Assembly: GCF_900324485.2 (NCBI RefSeq)
Contig: NC_046654.1
Location: 3,206,562-3,270,561 of the forward strand
From: Mastacembelus armatus
Lineage: Eukaryota > Chordata > Actinopteri > Synbranchiformes > Mastacembelidae
Length of the DNA: 64,000 nt
Direction: 5' to 3'
Below are positions 20,835 through 31,729 of the stretch, piece after piece. The notes under the pieces were generated by a model that saw only the letters and a program-made list of their open reading frames with translations, did no database searches and was not told the origin of the DNA. The translations under genes and the position numbers were made by a program. The first letter of the stretch is position 1. The number at the start of each line of letters is the position of its first letter.

Positions 20835-21366
20835 TAAACTAGCAGCACAGAAGTACACTGCACTGCTGCTCATGTTGAGATTTTCAATTGTTATATTGCA
20901 GAGCTGGTGTTTTTTTGCACTTCCATGCATCTTCACATTCACATCAGCTTCAGGATTATCGTTGTCTAAATACATGTATCCCAGAAACTTCATCTGTTTG
21001 TTCTGTAATTGTTTGTACCAGAGGATTTGGTTGTAACTCTGATGACTGTGTGAACAGCTGATTTTGGCCTCTTTTCCTGGTTTGCTGTAAATATCAGCTG
21101 GATTCTGTTTGACGATGTCACTGAAAGATGAACCTGTTTGAAAGACATCAACCAAAGACCCAGTATATTAGAATGAACTGGTAAATTCAACAATGTTATC
21201 AGGTAAACAGTAATAAGATTCATTCATAGAAATATGTTATACACAATTCCACACAATCCTACTTTGTAAACAAGTTGTTAAAATTTGTTTAATAATGTCT
21301 ATGGACTCTGATGACATTACCTAAAAACATAATGTGAAATGCAATCCTTAGTAATAAAATCTTCAT
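20835..21366 (-). CDS. TRBV: TRBV gene V10
   Basis: Leader exon 21366-21321 (MKILLLRIAFHIMFLG), V exon 21133-20835 starting GSSFSDIVKQNPADIY. Cysteine in ISCSHS, tryptophan in ILWYKQ, CDR2 region YLDNDNPEAD, end SSSAVYFCAASL. Consensus heptamer at 20828-20834, 22-nt spacer, consensus nonamer ACAAAAACC at 20797-20805. The first half is shared with V12, whereas the second half is not. Confidence 0.92.
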
Positions 21367-21684
21367 GTTGTCCTTATTTTTTCCTGCAATATTGTTTTAC
21401 TGAGAGATTCTTAGTGTCTCAGTTGTTAAACTGATTGAGTTCCAGTCTTCTCTTGAGTAAACTCTGTAGGTGGGTGGTCCTAGTACATCCTGAGCCTATC
21501 ATTGTAATGATCATAACAAGTGTCACCATACACCAGAACGGTGGCTCATTATAAAAGTCTGAAGATATACTGCCACCTAATGAAAGAAAAGGATACAGGT
21601 GCAAGGGACAGTGAGCTTTATATAGAGATGAACAAATGTGCAATGAAGTTTTTGTAGTGAGGAGCAGTGACACGTAGCACTGTG

Positions 21685-22235
21685 TTAACTAGCAGCACAG
21701 AAGTACACTGCACTGCTGCTTGAGTTAAGTCTTTCCACTGTTAATGTGCAGGTCTCGCCTTTATTTGCATCCCCGTCTATTTTCACATGCTCTCCAGCTT
21801 CAGGATTACCATACTTTATATTCATGTGTCCCAGAAACTTCAGCTGTTTGTTCTGTAATTGCTTGTACCAGAGGATTCGATCGTAACTCTCAATTTTATG
21901 GGAACAGTTGATTCTGGCTGATTCTCCAAGATTGCTGTACATGTCAGCTGGAGTCTGGTAGACTTTGTCGCTGAGAGAGGAACCTGTTTAAAAGGTATAA
22001 TTTAAAAAAAATAAAAAGACATCAAACAATATACAATCTCATTAACTGCGAATGAAAGCAAACAAAATAACATGAGAAAACAGACAGGATTTATTCCCAG
22101 AGAGTAGATTACAGAGCAAATAGTATGCAGCTTAATAAAAGAACAACCTGAGTGTTTCCAAAATAAGTGATCTTTAAAGTCTTTATTACCTGAGACCAGT
22201 ATAACATTAAAGGTTATACAGAAGAAGAGGATCAT
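21685..22235 (-). CDS. TRBV: TRBV gene V11
   Basis: Leader exon 22235-22190 (MILFFCITFNVILVSG), V exon 21983-21685 starting GSSLSDKVYQTPADMYSN. Cysteine in INCSHK, tryptophan in ILWYKQ, end SSSAVYFCAAS followed by a germline TAA that abuts the heptamer. The stop would normally be trimmed when V joins D. Heptamer at 21678-21684, 22-nt spacer, nonamer ACAAAAACT at 21647-21655. V13 is a near-identical copy 1.84 kb away. Confidence 0.9.
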
Positions 22236-22677
22236 GTTGTCTTTTCTGATGATTGGTCTAGTTGATTCTGTGTTTTCCTCACAGTATTTGCTGGTATGCT
22301 ACGTAGTTCCTCTTCTGAGGAAGCCCTCCTATAAGGTGGAAGTTTTTTGGGTGCTTCCTCTTCATAAAAAGCATCACGTCAGCCATCACTTTCATCAGCA
22401 CTGCTTACTAAACATGCATTGCCACCTTCTGAAACCTTAAGAAAACTTGAATCACCTCAGAAACCCTGTTGAAATGGGATGTGGACCTACAGCATATCAG
22501 ATGCTATATTTTGTCAGGTTAAGTGTTGTATCGCTACACATAATGAACCTTCCATTCTGAGCAGCATTGGTTGCAGTGGGTTATTCCAGGTGCAAGGTGT
22601 TGTGGGCTGTAATACTGAGATAAAAATGATGTGAGGGAGGGTTTTTGTTTTGAGGAGCAGTGACATGTAGCACTGTG

Positions 22678-23210
22678 TAAACTAGCAGCACAGAAGTACA
22701 CTGCACTGCTGCTTGAGTCAAGTCTTTCCACTGTTAATGTGCAGGTCTCGCCTTTATTTGCATCCCCGTCTATTTTCACATGCTCTCCAGCTTCAGGATT
22801 ACCATACTTTACATTCATGTATCCCAGAAACTTCATCTGTTTGTTCTGTAATTGTTTGTACCAGAGGATTTGGTTGTAACTCTGATGACTGTGTGAACAG
22901 CTGATTCTGGCCTCTTCTCCTGGTTTGCTGTAAATATCAGCTGGATTCTGTTTGACGATGTCACTGAAAGATGAACCTGTTTGAAAGACATCAACCAAAG
23001 ACCCAGTATATTAGAATGAACTGGTAAATTCAACAATGTTATCAGGTAAACAGTAATAAGATTCAGTCATAGAAATATGTTATACACAATTCCACACAAT
23101 CCTACTTTGTAAACAAGTTGTTAAAAATTTGTTTAATAATGTCTATGGACTCTGATGACATTACCTAAAAACATAATGTGAAATGCAATCCTTAGTAATA
23201 AAATCTTCAT
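22678..23210 (-). CDS. TRBV: TRBV gene V12, V10/V11 chimera
   Basis: Leader exon 23210-23165 (same as V10), V exon 22976-22678 starting GSSFSDIVKQNPADIY. CDR1 matches V10 (SHQSYNQ) while CDR2 and FR3 match V11 and V13 (NVKYGNPEAGEHVKIDGD). The switch lies around YKQLQNKQMKFLGYM. Cysteine in ISCSHS, end SSSAVYFCAASL. Heptamer at 22671-22677, 22-nt spacer, nonamer ACAAAAACC at 22640-22648. It appears functional. Confidence 0.92.
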
Positions 23211-23528
23211 GTTGTCCTTATTTTTTCCTGCAATATTGTTTTACTGAGAGATTCTTAGTGTCTCAGTTGTTAAACTGATTGAGTTCCAGTCTTCTCTTGA
23301 GTAAACTCTGTAGGTGGGTGGTCCTAGTACATCCTGAGCCTATCATTGTAATGATCATAACAAGTGTCACCATACACCAGAACGGTGGCTCATTATAAAA
23401 GTCTGAAGATATACTGCCACCTAATGAAAGAAAAGGATACAGGTGCAAGGGACAGTGAGCTTTATATAGAGATGAACAAATGTGCAATGAAGTTTTTGTA
23501 GTGAGGAGCAGTGACACGTAGCACTGTG

Positions 23529-24079
23529 TTAAGTAGCAGCACAGAAGTACACTGCACTGCTGCTTGAGTTAAGTCTTTCCACTGTTAATGTGCAGGTCTC
23601 GCCTTTATTTGCATCCCCGTCTATTTTCACATGCTCTCCAGCTTCAGGATTACCATACTTTACATTCATGTGTCCCAGAAACTTCAGCTGTTTGTTCTGT
23701 AATTGCTTGTACCAGAGGATTCGATTGTAACTCTCAATTTTATGGGAACAGTTGATTCTGGCTGATTCTCCAGGATTGCTGTACATGTCAGCTGGAGTCT
23801 GGTAGACTTTGTCGCTGAGAGAGGAACCTGTTTAAAAGGTATAATTTAAAAAAAATAAAAACACATCAAACAATATACAATCTCATTAACTGCGAATGAA
23901 AGCAAACAAAATAACATGAGAAAACAGACAGGATTTATTCCCAGAGAGTAGATTACAGAGCAAATAGTATGCAGCTTAATAAAAGAACAACCTGAGTGTT
24001 TCCAAAATAAGTGATCTTTAAAGTCTTTATTACCTGAGACCAGTATAACATTAAAGGTTATACAGAAGAAGAGGATCAT
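23529..24079 (-). CDS. TRBV: TRBV gene V13
   Basis: Leader exon 24079-24034 (MILFFCITFNVILVSG), V exon 23827-23529 starting GSSLSDKVYQTP. It differs from V11 at only a few residues (N for D in CDR1, V for I in CDR2, ending CAAT for CAAS) and shares the germline TAA next to the heptamer. Heptamer at 23522-23528, 22-nt spacer, nonamer ACAAAAACT at 23491-23499. Confidence 0.9.
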
Positions 24080-24521
24080 GTTGTCTTTTCTGATGATTGG
24101 TCTAGTTGATTCTGTGTTTTCCTCACAGTATTTGCTGGTATGCTACGTAGTTCCTCTTCTGAGGAAGCCCTCCTATCAGGTGGAAGGTGTTTGGGTGCTT
24201 CCTCTTCATAAAAAGCATCACGTCAGCCATCACTTTCATCAGCACTGCTTACTAAACATGCATTGCCACCTTCTGAAACCTTAAGAAAACTTGAATCACC
24301 TCAGAAACCCTGTTGAAATGGGATGTGGACCTACAGCATATCAGATGCTATATTTTGTCAGGTTAAGTGTTGTATCGCTACACATAATGAACCTTCCATT
24401 CTGAGCAGTATTGGTTGCAGTGGGTTATTCCAGGTGCAAGGTGTTGTGGGCTGTAATACTGAGATAAAAATGATGTGAGGGAGGGTTTTTGTTTTGAGGA
24501 GCAGTGACATGTAGCACTGTG

Positions 24522-24990
24522 TAAACTAGCAGCACAGAAGTACACTGCACTGCTGCTTAGACCAAGTCCTTCAATTGTTAATGTACAGGTCTGGTCTGGA
24601 TTTGCACTTCCATTCAACTTCACATTCAGTCCGTTCTCAGGATATCCATCGTTAAAGTACATGTATCCCAAGAAGTGTAGCTGTCTGTTTGACTGTTTGT
24701 ACCACAAGATTCTGTTGTAACTGGGAATGGTGTGTAAACAGTTAATTTTGGCTGTTTCTCCTGGTTTATTGTACACATCAGCTGGAGTCTGGTGAACTTG
24801 TTCACTGAAAGAAGAACCTGTTGAACAAGACGCAATATTTAAGAATCAGCAATACTTAAATTGTAAGGTAAGTATAAAACTGACACAATACTATTAGATA
24901 CAGAAAATTTTGAAATTAATTTAAAAAAAAAAAGTCATTACCTGAAACCAGACTAATGCTAAAAGCAATGCTGAGGAGAAGGGTGAGCAT
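24522..24990 (-). CDS. TRBV: TRBV gene V14
   Basis: Leader exon 24990-24942 (MLTLLLSIAFSISLVSG), V exon 24817-24522 starting GSSFSEQVHQTPADVYNK. Cysteine in INCLHT, tryptophan in ILWYKQ, end SSSAVYFCAASL. It is one codon shorter in FR2 (YKQSNRQLHF). Heptamer at 24515-24521, 22-nt spacer, nonamer ACAAAAACC at 24484-24492. The 3' flank and the last part of the exon match V12, but the rest does not. Confidence 0.91.
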
Positions 24991-25167
24991 GTTATCTTGT
25001 GTGCTTGGTTGTTTTGTAAGGTAATATTTTGGGTAATAATGTCCCAGCAGTTTTACATCTCCAACCTCCTCTTTAAGTAAACCCACCTATTGGCAAACCA
25101 GCAGGCATGTTGCCACACCTTATCACCATCATCATGAGTACATAAAAAAAGGCTCATTATAAAGTTT

Positions 25168-25686
25168 GAAAAAACATGATGGGAGGTTTTTGTCCTAGGA
25201 GCAGGACAGTAGCACCTCCATCCATCTTCACATCCACGCCAGTCTCTGGAAATTTGCTGTCTCCTAAAATGTCTCCTGGGAGCTGCAGCTGGCTGTTCTT
25301 TGATTGCTTATACCAGAGGATTTGATCGTAATTGTCAATTCTGTGTGAACAGGTAATTTTGGCTATTTCTCCAGGTCTGTTGTGCATAACAGCTGGAATC
25401 TGGTAGATATTGTTACTTAAGAGAGTCACAGCAATAAGTCTGACACATAAGCAAACTTAAACAAGCTTCACTAACAAGAATACTTCATTAACTTCATTCA
25501 AACTTTCATTACTTTAAAAATATGCCACTGGGTATGTGTGTGCTTACTGTAAGGAAGGGAATTTTGTCAGAACCTGTGGTATACAATATAAACAGCAGCA
25601 ATCTGCAACGACTGTCTGAGAAGACTTATTACATTACCTGAAACCAATATAAAGTTCAAACCTATGCAGAAGCCAATGATCATCAT
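25168..25686 (-). pseudogene. TRBV pseudogene V15
   Basis: A leader-like exon (25686-25638, MMIIGFCIGLNFILVSG) and a V body with cysteine in ITCSHR and tryptophan in ILWYKQ are recognisable. An internal deletion joins framework 3 (DVKMDGGATV) directly to the RSS spacer, removing the second cysteine, CDR3 end and heptamer. The splice acceptor before the V exon is also unrecognisable. A consensus nonamer remains near 25185. Confidence 0.85.
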
Positions 25687-26200
25687 TTTCTCTGTCTTCT
25701 GACTCATTTGAAGTCAATCTAGTTAGTCAGACATACTAATTATTTCATTTCCTATTCTCAGAAAACCAAAGTGGGTGGTGTCATAGTGTATCCTCTATTT
25801 CTGAACATTAAAAGCGTCAAGTCAACTACCATTAGTATAAGAGGCCATAGAATAACTGCCAATTCGATAAAGATAAGTTAATAATAAATAAAAAACAAAG
25901 ATGTCATATGATCACTGCAAGATTAGGTAGTACACTTTGTTTTAATGTGAACAAGACCTGCTTTAAAGTAACGTGGTGTAACTGACAATGAAGGTAGGAC
26001 ATCACACAAGTATCCTAAAGCTACAAGGCTGTTATGCTTTATCCCAGTTGAGGAATGGTGTAAAAGCCCTGTAGAACAATTATACACAAAAAAGCTTACT
26101 AAACATTACAGCTTGGTAACTTTCTCATTACAAAGGTGAGAATGATCACATTTTAATTTGAGTTCTTAACTGAGTTGTTGTATAATTTAGCACATACTGA
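25687..26200. other. Intergenic region upstream of V15
   Basis: No gene recognised. Confidence 0.5.
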
Positions 26201-26209
26201 TAGCACAGA

Positions 26210-27320
26210 CAGATAGGCCACAATTCGTACGGCTGGGTGGTGTCCTGTCTGATGTGGTGATGAGTGGTGTAGGAGCCCCACAGGGCACCGTGCTTTCTCC
26301 CTTCCTGTTCACCTTATACACCTCAGACTTTCAGTACAACTCAGAGTCATGTCATTTACAGACGTTTTCTGATGACCCTGCAGTTGTTGGGTGTATACGA
26401 GGTGAACGGGAGGAGGAGTACAGAGGGCTGGTGGACAGATTTGTGGAGGTGCCTGGACAATCTGGACATGATCAAAGAAATGGTGATTGACTTCAGGAAG
26501 AAGAGAACTGCTTCTAAGCCCCTCTGCATCCTAGGGAGGGATGTGGAGGTGTTGGAGGAGTACAAATACCTGGGTGTGACCATCGAAAGCAGTCTGAACT
26601 GGAAGGCCAACAGCACAGCTGTGTACAAGAAGGCCTGCAGCAGACTCTACTTCTCGAGGAAGCTGAGGTCCTTCAACGTGTGCAGCAAGATGCTGGAAAT
26701 ATTTTACCAGTCTGTTGTGGCCAGTACTTTGTTCTCCTCTGTGGTCTGCTGGGGTGGCAGCATTGCAGCCAGTGACTCTAACAGACAATAAACTGATAAG
26801 GAAGCCTGGCTCTGTCATTGGCTGCAGACAGGAGACTTTTGAGGCTGTGATGGAGCGGAGGACACTAAACAAACTGTTTATAGATCATAGACAACCCTGA
26901 CCACCCTCTCCATCCTGTGCTGGATAGACAATGGAGCAGCTTCTCCAAAAGGCTCAGACAGCTTTGTTGTCTTAAGGATCGCTACAGGAAATCCTTCCTG
27001 CCTCATAACTCTGTACAACACATGTTCACTATGTGTCAGATAACACCCTGGACTGACTGTCTGAACTGGCAATATTTGCACATAGGTTCTCTCTTTGAGA
27101 TTTTTTGCACACTTATTGTATGTTGTCTGCTCCCTTATTGTGTATTGATTTTGTATATAATTTCTATATTCCTCTATCTTTTTAAAAATAATTTCTTATA
27201 TTGTTTTCTTTTCCTTGTGAGATTTATGTTTATGTTGAGTGCCTGTAATTTGCTGCTGCATCAGCAGAATTTTGGGATGAATAAAGTACTATCTCTATCT
27301 ATATCTATCCATCTAGCCAT
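26210..27320 (+). mobile_element. 5'-truncated LINE (Rex1/L2-like) reverse-transcriptase fragment
   Basis: Encodes the end of a non-LTR reverse transcriptase: palm motif GAPQGTVLSPFLFTLYT, a degenerate catalytic box FSDDPAVVG (normally A/YADDT), then DFRKKRTASKPL, YLGVTIESSLNW and CSRLYFSRKLRSF. The coding sequence is broken, with the frame changing between about 26440 and 26490 and stopping at 26791. The 3' end is ggatgaataaagtactatc followed by tatc/atcc repeats to about 27320, typical of fish LINEs. It sits between V15 and V16; no copy is seen at the matching place in the right cassette. Clade is a best guess. Confidence 0.8.
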
Positions 27321-27352
27321 CCATCCATCTATCACTATACTATACTATACTA
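27300..27352. repeat. (ATCT)n/(ATCC)n and (ACTAT)n microsatellite tail
   Basis: Simple repeat continuing from the LINE 3' end: tatc and catc units, then about four copies of actat. Confidence 0.8.
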
Positions 27353-27593
27353 TACAAGTCTCAAATATAAAATAAATTTTTCTGTTTTTGTTAGTCAGAA
27401 ATGGGTGGGGAAACACTGCCCCCTAATGGTTATAAGAAGAATGTAGCAGTCTTATGAGACAGTTGTCTGATATCAGTCATTCACGATGTGGTTTATTTGT
27501 TGCTTATGATATTATCAGCAGCTGCATGACTGTGTTGCTGCCTGCATCACAGAAGGTTTTTGTTGAAGTCAAAGTCGTTTACGCAGCACTGTG

Positions 27594-28032
27594 CTTCACT
27601 GGCAGCACAGAAATACACAACGCTGGGCTCAATTCCAGTCAGGTTTAGAATATGAAGGGACGACCAACTGCTCCCATGCCCTTTCACGTCATATTCATTT
27701 TTGAATGTATTTTCAACAACTGCAGAAGAGAATCGTACGTAGCCTAGTAGAGCCATATCATTTGTCCCAACAGACTGTTTGTACCACTGAATCATATCAA
27801 ATTTAGTGCTTGAATGGCTGCAGTTTATCAGAATTTTTTCTCCAGAATGTTTGATCATAGCAGTGGGAGTTTGGCGAACATTGTTTTTTGAGAGTTCTGT
27901 GGAAAAAAAGCAAAACACATATCTTGAATTGAAGAAAACAAACCCAATAAAATATTTAGGCTAATTTCTTATGTATTTGTTACCTGCTAAGCAGAACGGC
28001 ACAGCTACTAAGTGTAAGAAGAGTCTGATCAT
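27594..28032 (-). CDS. TRBV: TRBV gene V16
   Basis: Leader exon 28032-27984 (MIRLFLHLVAVPFCLAG), V exon 27896-27594 starting ELSKNNVRQTPTAMI. Cysteine in INCSHS, tryptophan in IQWYKQ, end IEPSVVYFCAASE. Consensus heptamer at 27587-27593, 23-nt spacer, consensus nonamer ACAAAAACC at 27555-27563. No close relative was seen elsewhere in the window, so the right-hand counterpart may be lost. Confidence 0.91.
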
Positions 28033-28287
28033 GGCGCTGACACAGATGAAGACACTATGATAACTGCGAACTGAACAGAGCTGTCTTGATGTAAAGGAGA
28101 AGGAGGGGTTGACATTAAGGACATCTCAAGTTTTCATCGGTATGTTATGCAGGAAGAGATGGTTTTAATGCTTATCATTGGTGATTTCCTGCTGTAAGCA
28201 ATAAAGCAGGTGTGCCTATTGTAAGTTTATGTGGTGGATTATCAGAAAGAGTTTTTGTAGAGGTGAGGAGGTAATTGAGTCACTGTG

Positions 28288-28729
28288 TACTAGCTGCACA
28301 GTAATACATGCCACTGTCTTCTGGCTGTCTGAGTTTCAGCACGTGAAGTTGAGATTTTGATGACCCATCTCCAGTCACATTGAAGTGCTGCTGAAATGAA
28401 TGCTCAAGAGTTGGATTAGTATACTGAATATATCCAATGAGTTTAAGAGCAGAGTCACCCACTGGCTGTTGGTACCACAAGATTACATTGTATGAAGTGA
28501 CTGAATGGCTGCAGCTGATTGTTGTGAAATGATCACGAGTTCCTAATATTGATGATGGAGTCTGATCGACTTTATTGCTCAGTGAACAACCTGTGTTGAA
28601 AGAAGAAAACATTAGGTTAATTTAAATTATTCTGAAAAATGGCACTCTTGTCACTCTTAACGGTCGAATTAAAAACGTACCGGAGAGGCAAATAAGCAGC
28701 AGAGTGATCCAGTTGATGTTTCTGATCAT
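28288..28729 (-). CDS. TRBV: TRBV gene V17
   Basis: Leader exon 28729-28681 (MIRNINWITLLLICLSG), V exon 28590-28288 starting GCSLSNKVDQTPSSIL. Cysteine in ISCSHS, tryptophan in ILWYQQ, end PEDSGMYYCAAS. Consensus heptamer at 28281-28287, 22-nt spacer, nonamer ACAAAAACT at 28250-28258. It is loosely similar to V26 in FR2-FR3 (GDSALKLIGY versus GDTTLKLIGY). Confidence 0.91.
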
Positions 28730-29345
28730 GATGTCTGTCTGTGTTTTCCTCTCTCTCTCTACATTGACAGATGGAACAGATTGTACTGCAGCAATGTGTT
28801 GTAAAGGGGAGGAGAAAGATTCTGATATTGTGAGGAAGACTTTGGTTGCCCATATGCCCATAGTGTGCAACTTCGCAGACAACAACCTTATGAAAATATA
28901 TTTCATATGGTATTAATCAACAAAATTGTAATCAACTTTAGTGCCTAAAAGTTTATAAATTTAAATGTATAAATTAAAAGTATTTAAAGTTTGTATTTGA
29001 ATTTTTTTTTTATTTGAACCAATTATTGAAAAATATGCAAAAAAGCCTCCAGTAAATTAATGTAAACCTATGTTAAAAAAAAAAAACTCACAATGGACGA
29101 AAGGTTGTGTGTGTATGTGTGTGTTTTTATTTATTGTACTTCATTTTGCATTTAATTACATTATCACTGCTCTAAAAACATTTTTTTTAAATGCAGTGTA
29201 ACATTTTATAATACAGTCTAACACAAATCATGCTTAATACTACCCCAAAATCTTAATGTGTTTTAATGTGCTTTACATGTCTACATCTCCCCCTATGAAA
29301 AATGAAAGACACTGTTGTCTCAGCTAACAGTGACCCCAGTATTTG
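28730..29345. other. Intergenic region between V17 and V18
   Basis: AT-rich, with short homopolymer runs near 28995 and 29075 and a (gt)n-like stretch near 29105. No gene recognised. Confidence 0.5.
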
Positions 29346-29384
29346 GGTATTTGTGCAGCTGTCTAAGTCACCTGTATCACTGTG

Positions 29385-29859
29385 TTGACTCACAGCACAG
29401 AAATACACTCCACTGTCCTCAGGAACCAGCTTTTTCACTGTTAAAGATCCAGTCTGAGTATCATTTTTTGTTGCTGGAAATTTGTCCACACTGAAGCCGC
29501 TTCCATATTCATGAGTGCTGTATGCAGTTGTAAAAACAATTTGTTTCATTCCCTCTCCTGGCAGCTGTCTGTACCAGTACATCTGCCGATATGAACTATC
29601 TTTAGTGTGACTACAATGTATTGTTGCAGCATCACTCTCATTCTTCCACAGTTTGTCAGTCTGGGTGACATCACTCCCATTAGTTAATCCTGTGGGGTCA
29701 AAAATCACATGTCATCTTACAGGACCACTAACACACTACATGGACAAAGAAAGATGGACATAAAAGCATTAGTATGAACATAAACCTTTTTTCATAATGT
29801 ACAGTACCTATAATACAGAGCAGAGCTGCAGAGAGTTTGATCAGACCAGCTGTGAACAT
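29385..29859 (-). CDS. TRBV: TRBV gene V18
   Basis: Leader exon 29859-29808 (MFTAGLIKLSAALLCIIG), V exon 29689-29385 starting GLTNGSDVTQTDKLWK. Cysteine in IHCSHT, tryptophan in MYWYRQ, end EDSGVYFCAVSQ. Consensus heptamer at 29378-29384, 23-nt spacer, nonamer ACAAATACC at 29346-29354. Leader, intron and 5' flank are nearly identical to V38, while CDR1 and CDR2 differ. A CRE-like tgacgt lies about 55 nt upstream of the ATG. Confidence 0.92.
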
Positions 29860-30085
29860 TATTGAGAAAGATGAACTGAGAGACCAGAGTCACTGTTGTA
29901 TCTCCCATAGATGTGACGTTGCAACAGAGATATGAAGAGTTGCAGGTGGGAGTGTCCCTGTATAATATGTATTTCTATGGTTGCAGTCGTGGTCCCCCTA
30001 GAGACAGTTCATGAGATTAAATCGAAGGTTGGTAATAGGGCACTGAGATTATTGTTCAGCTTCCACATGTGTCTGTGTCACTGTG

Positions 30086-30702
30086 TTCACTAACAGCACA
30101 GAAATACAAGCCGTTATCTTCTGGCACCAGGTTCTTCACTGTGAATGTCCCACTCTCAGCATTAGGCTTTTTTGCTGTAAATTTCATCTCATCTCTGAAG
30201 TCTGGTTCAAAGTCAGGATTTGTATTTGCAGTAGTGTACACTATTTGTTTCATAGTTTCTCCAGGCAGCTGTCGGTACCAGTACATCTGGTAGTAGCCAG
30301 CACCTTTGCTGTGTCTGCAGTCCATTACTGCAGTGTCCCCTGTGTAATTCCATAGCATGGGGGTCTGAGTGACATCGTTCCCATCAGTTAGACCTGTACA
30401 TGTACCAGTAAAAGTTTATTTTATTTTATTTTAAGTTTATTATTTATGCAGATATTTTCTTACATCATATCAAAATGCGATTTAATTATAATGGCAACAA
30501 TATAGTGATAAAAACTGCAATTATTGACTGCAGTGGAGTTTATATATTTAATTTACCTGTAATCTACAGAGCAAAAACATGAAACTGTAATTTAATGAAA
30601 ACTTGTAATTACAAACAAGTGATTCTATTCTGACTTACCTGTAGACCACAGTGAAAAGACTGACAGCACAAGAAGTTTTTGTTTTATTATCATAATGTCC
30701 AT
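30086..30702 (-). CDS. TRBV: TRBV gene V19
   Basis: Leader exon 30702-30639 (MDIMIIKQKLLVLSVFSL, then WSTG), V exon 30393-30086 starting GLTDGNDVTQTPMLW. Cysteine in MDCRHS, tryptophan in MYWYRQ, end EDNGLYFCAVSE. Consensus heptamer at 30079-30085 and 23-nt spacer, but the nonamer ACAATAATC (30047-30055) is degenerate, unlike the consensus nonamer of its partner V39. From CDR1 to the heptamer it matches V39. It is the V farthest upstream in the left cassette. Confidence 0.91.
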
Positions 30703-31729
30703 GTTCTGTTAGAAACTGCCAGAGGTCTCACAGTTTATATTAAGATTTAGAGGTGGGAGTGCCACTGGAGTGTGTGATGTTATCATCAAAGTGCAGCTGG
30801 TAGTGTAAGTTGTACTGGAGATGCCCCTACAGTACATCCCACTGCATTAACCTCAGTTCTGATCAGAAACATTAAAATGTTGGTCAGGTTGATCAAAAAA
30901 TTTGATTTCAATAATTGCAGGTAGCAATTATTGAATGCTTCAAACAATCTTACAAATTCCCTCAGAGTAGGTCAAAATTTTGTCTGAGTATTTTACCGTA
31001 AGTCACACTGGAATATTAGTCACTTTGAACAAAAATGCTTTTTGTTCATTCATTTCAGTTTCAGTGATCTATGTCACAGCTCACTTGATTATCAGGCAGT
31101 AGCAGCTATTGTCAGTGAAGAGGAAGCTGTCATTTAACTTGTTGAAATAAGTCTCCACCTGCTGGTGTGAAAAAAGTGCATTCACCAAGTAAAGGCTTTG
31201 TGATTGGGAAGTTGGAAACTGAAAAGTGGGTTTATCCCATTTCAGCTGGCCGTATTTTACACACAGTGGTTGACAGTAACTTCAGATGAAGTTGTAGGGG
31301 TGCCTTATGTTCCAGAAACTTTAAATGCATTATGTGATTTGTCTTTTGAGTTAGTTCTTTAATTCATCAGGAAAATTATAATATATAAAAATATTTGATC
31401 AGTTATCCTCAGAAATGACCTGCTGATTATTTTAACAATTTACAACTGCAAACTTGATGCAGGTATAAATTACATCATTAGTGTTTTGAATGTATTTGCT
31501 ACTCATATTTAATTGGACACATTGTACTTTGTACAGAGATTGCACCTTGATTCTGTTTTAGCTCTGACTGCAAATACTTTTAATCCGGCAGGCGGCACGT
31601 TGATACAGCCTCCACTCAGCAGCAGCTTGAGTATATACTGCTGCAACTTAGATAGTTGTGTCAGTCACCCCTTTACCATAATGTCAAACACTAGAGAAAT
31701 TCAACATCCTGTGTATTCCAGGATGGCCT
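30703..31729. other. Region between V19 and the LINE remnant
   Basis: No gene recognised. The motif gtactggagatgcccctacagtac near 30808 is shared with the 5' flanks of V39 and V40, so this is V19 flank at its left end. Confidence 0.5.
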
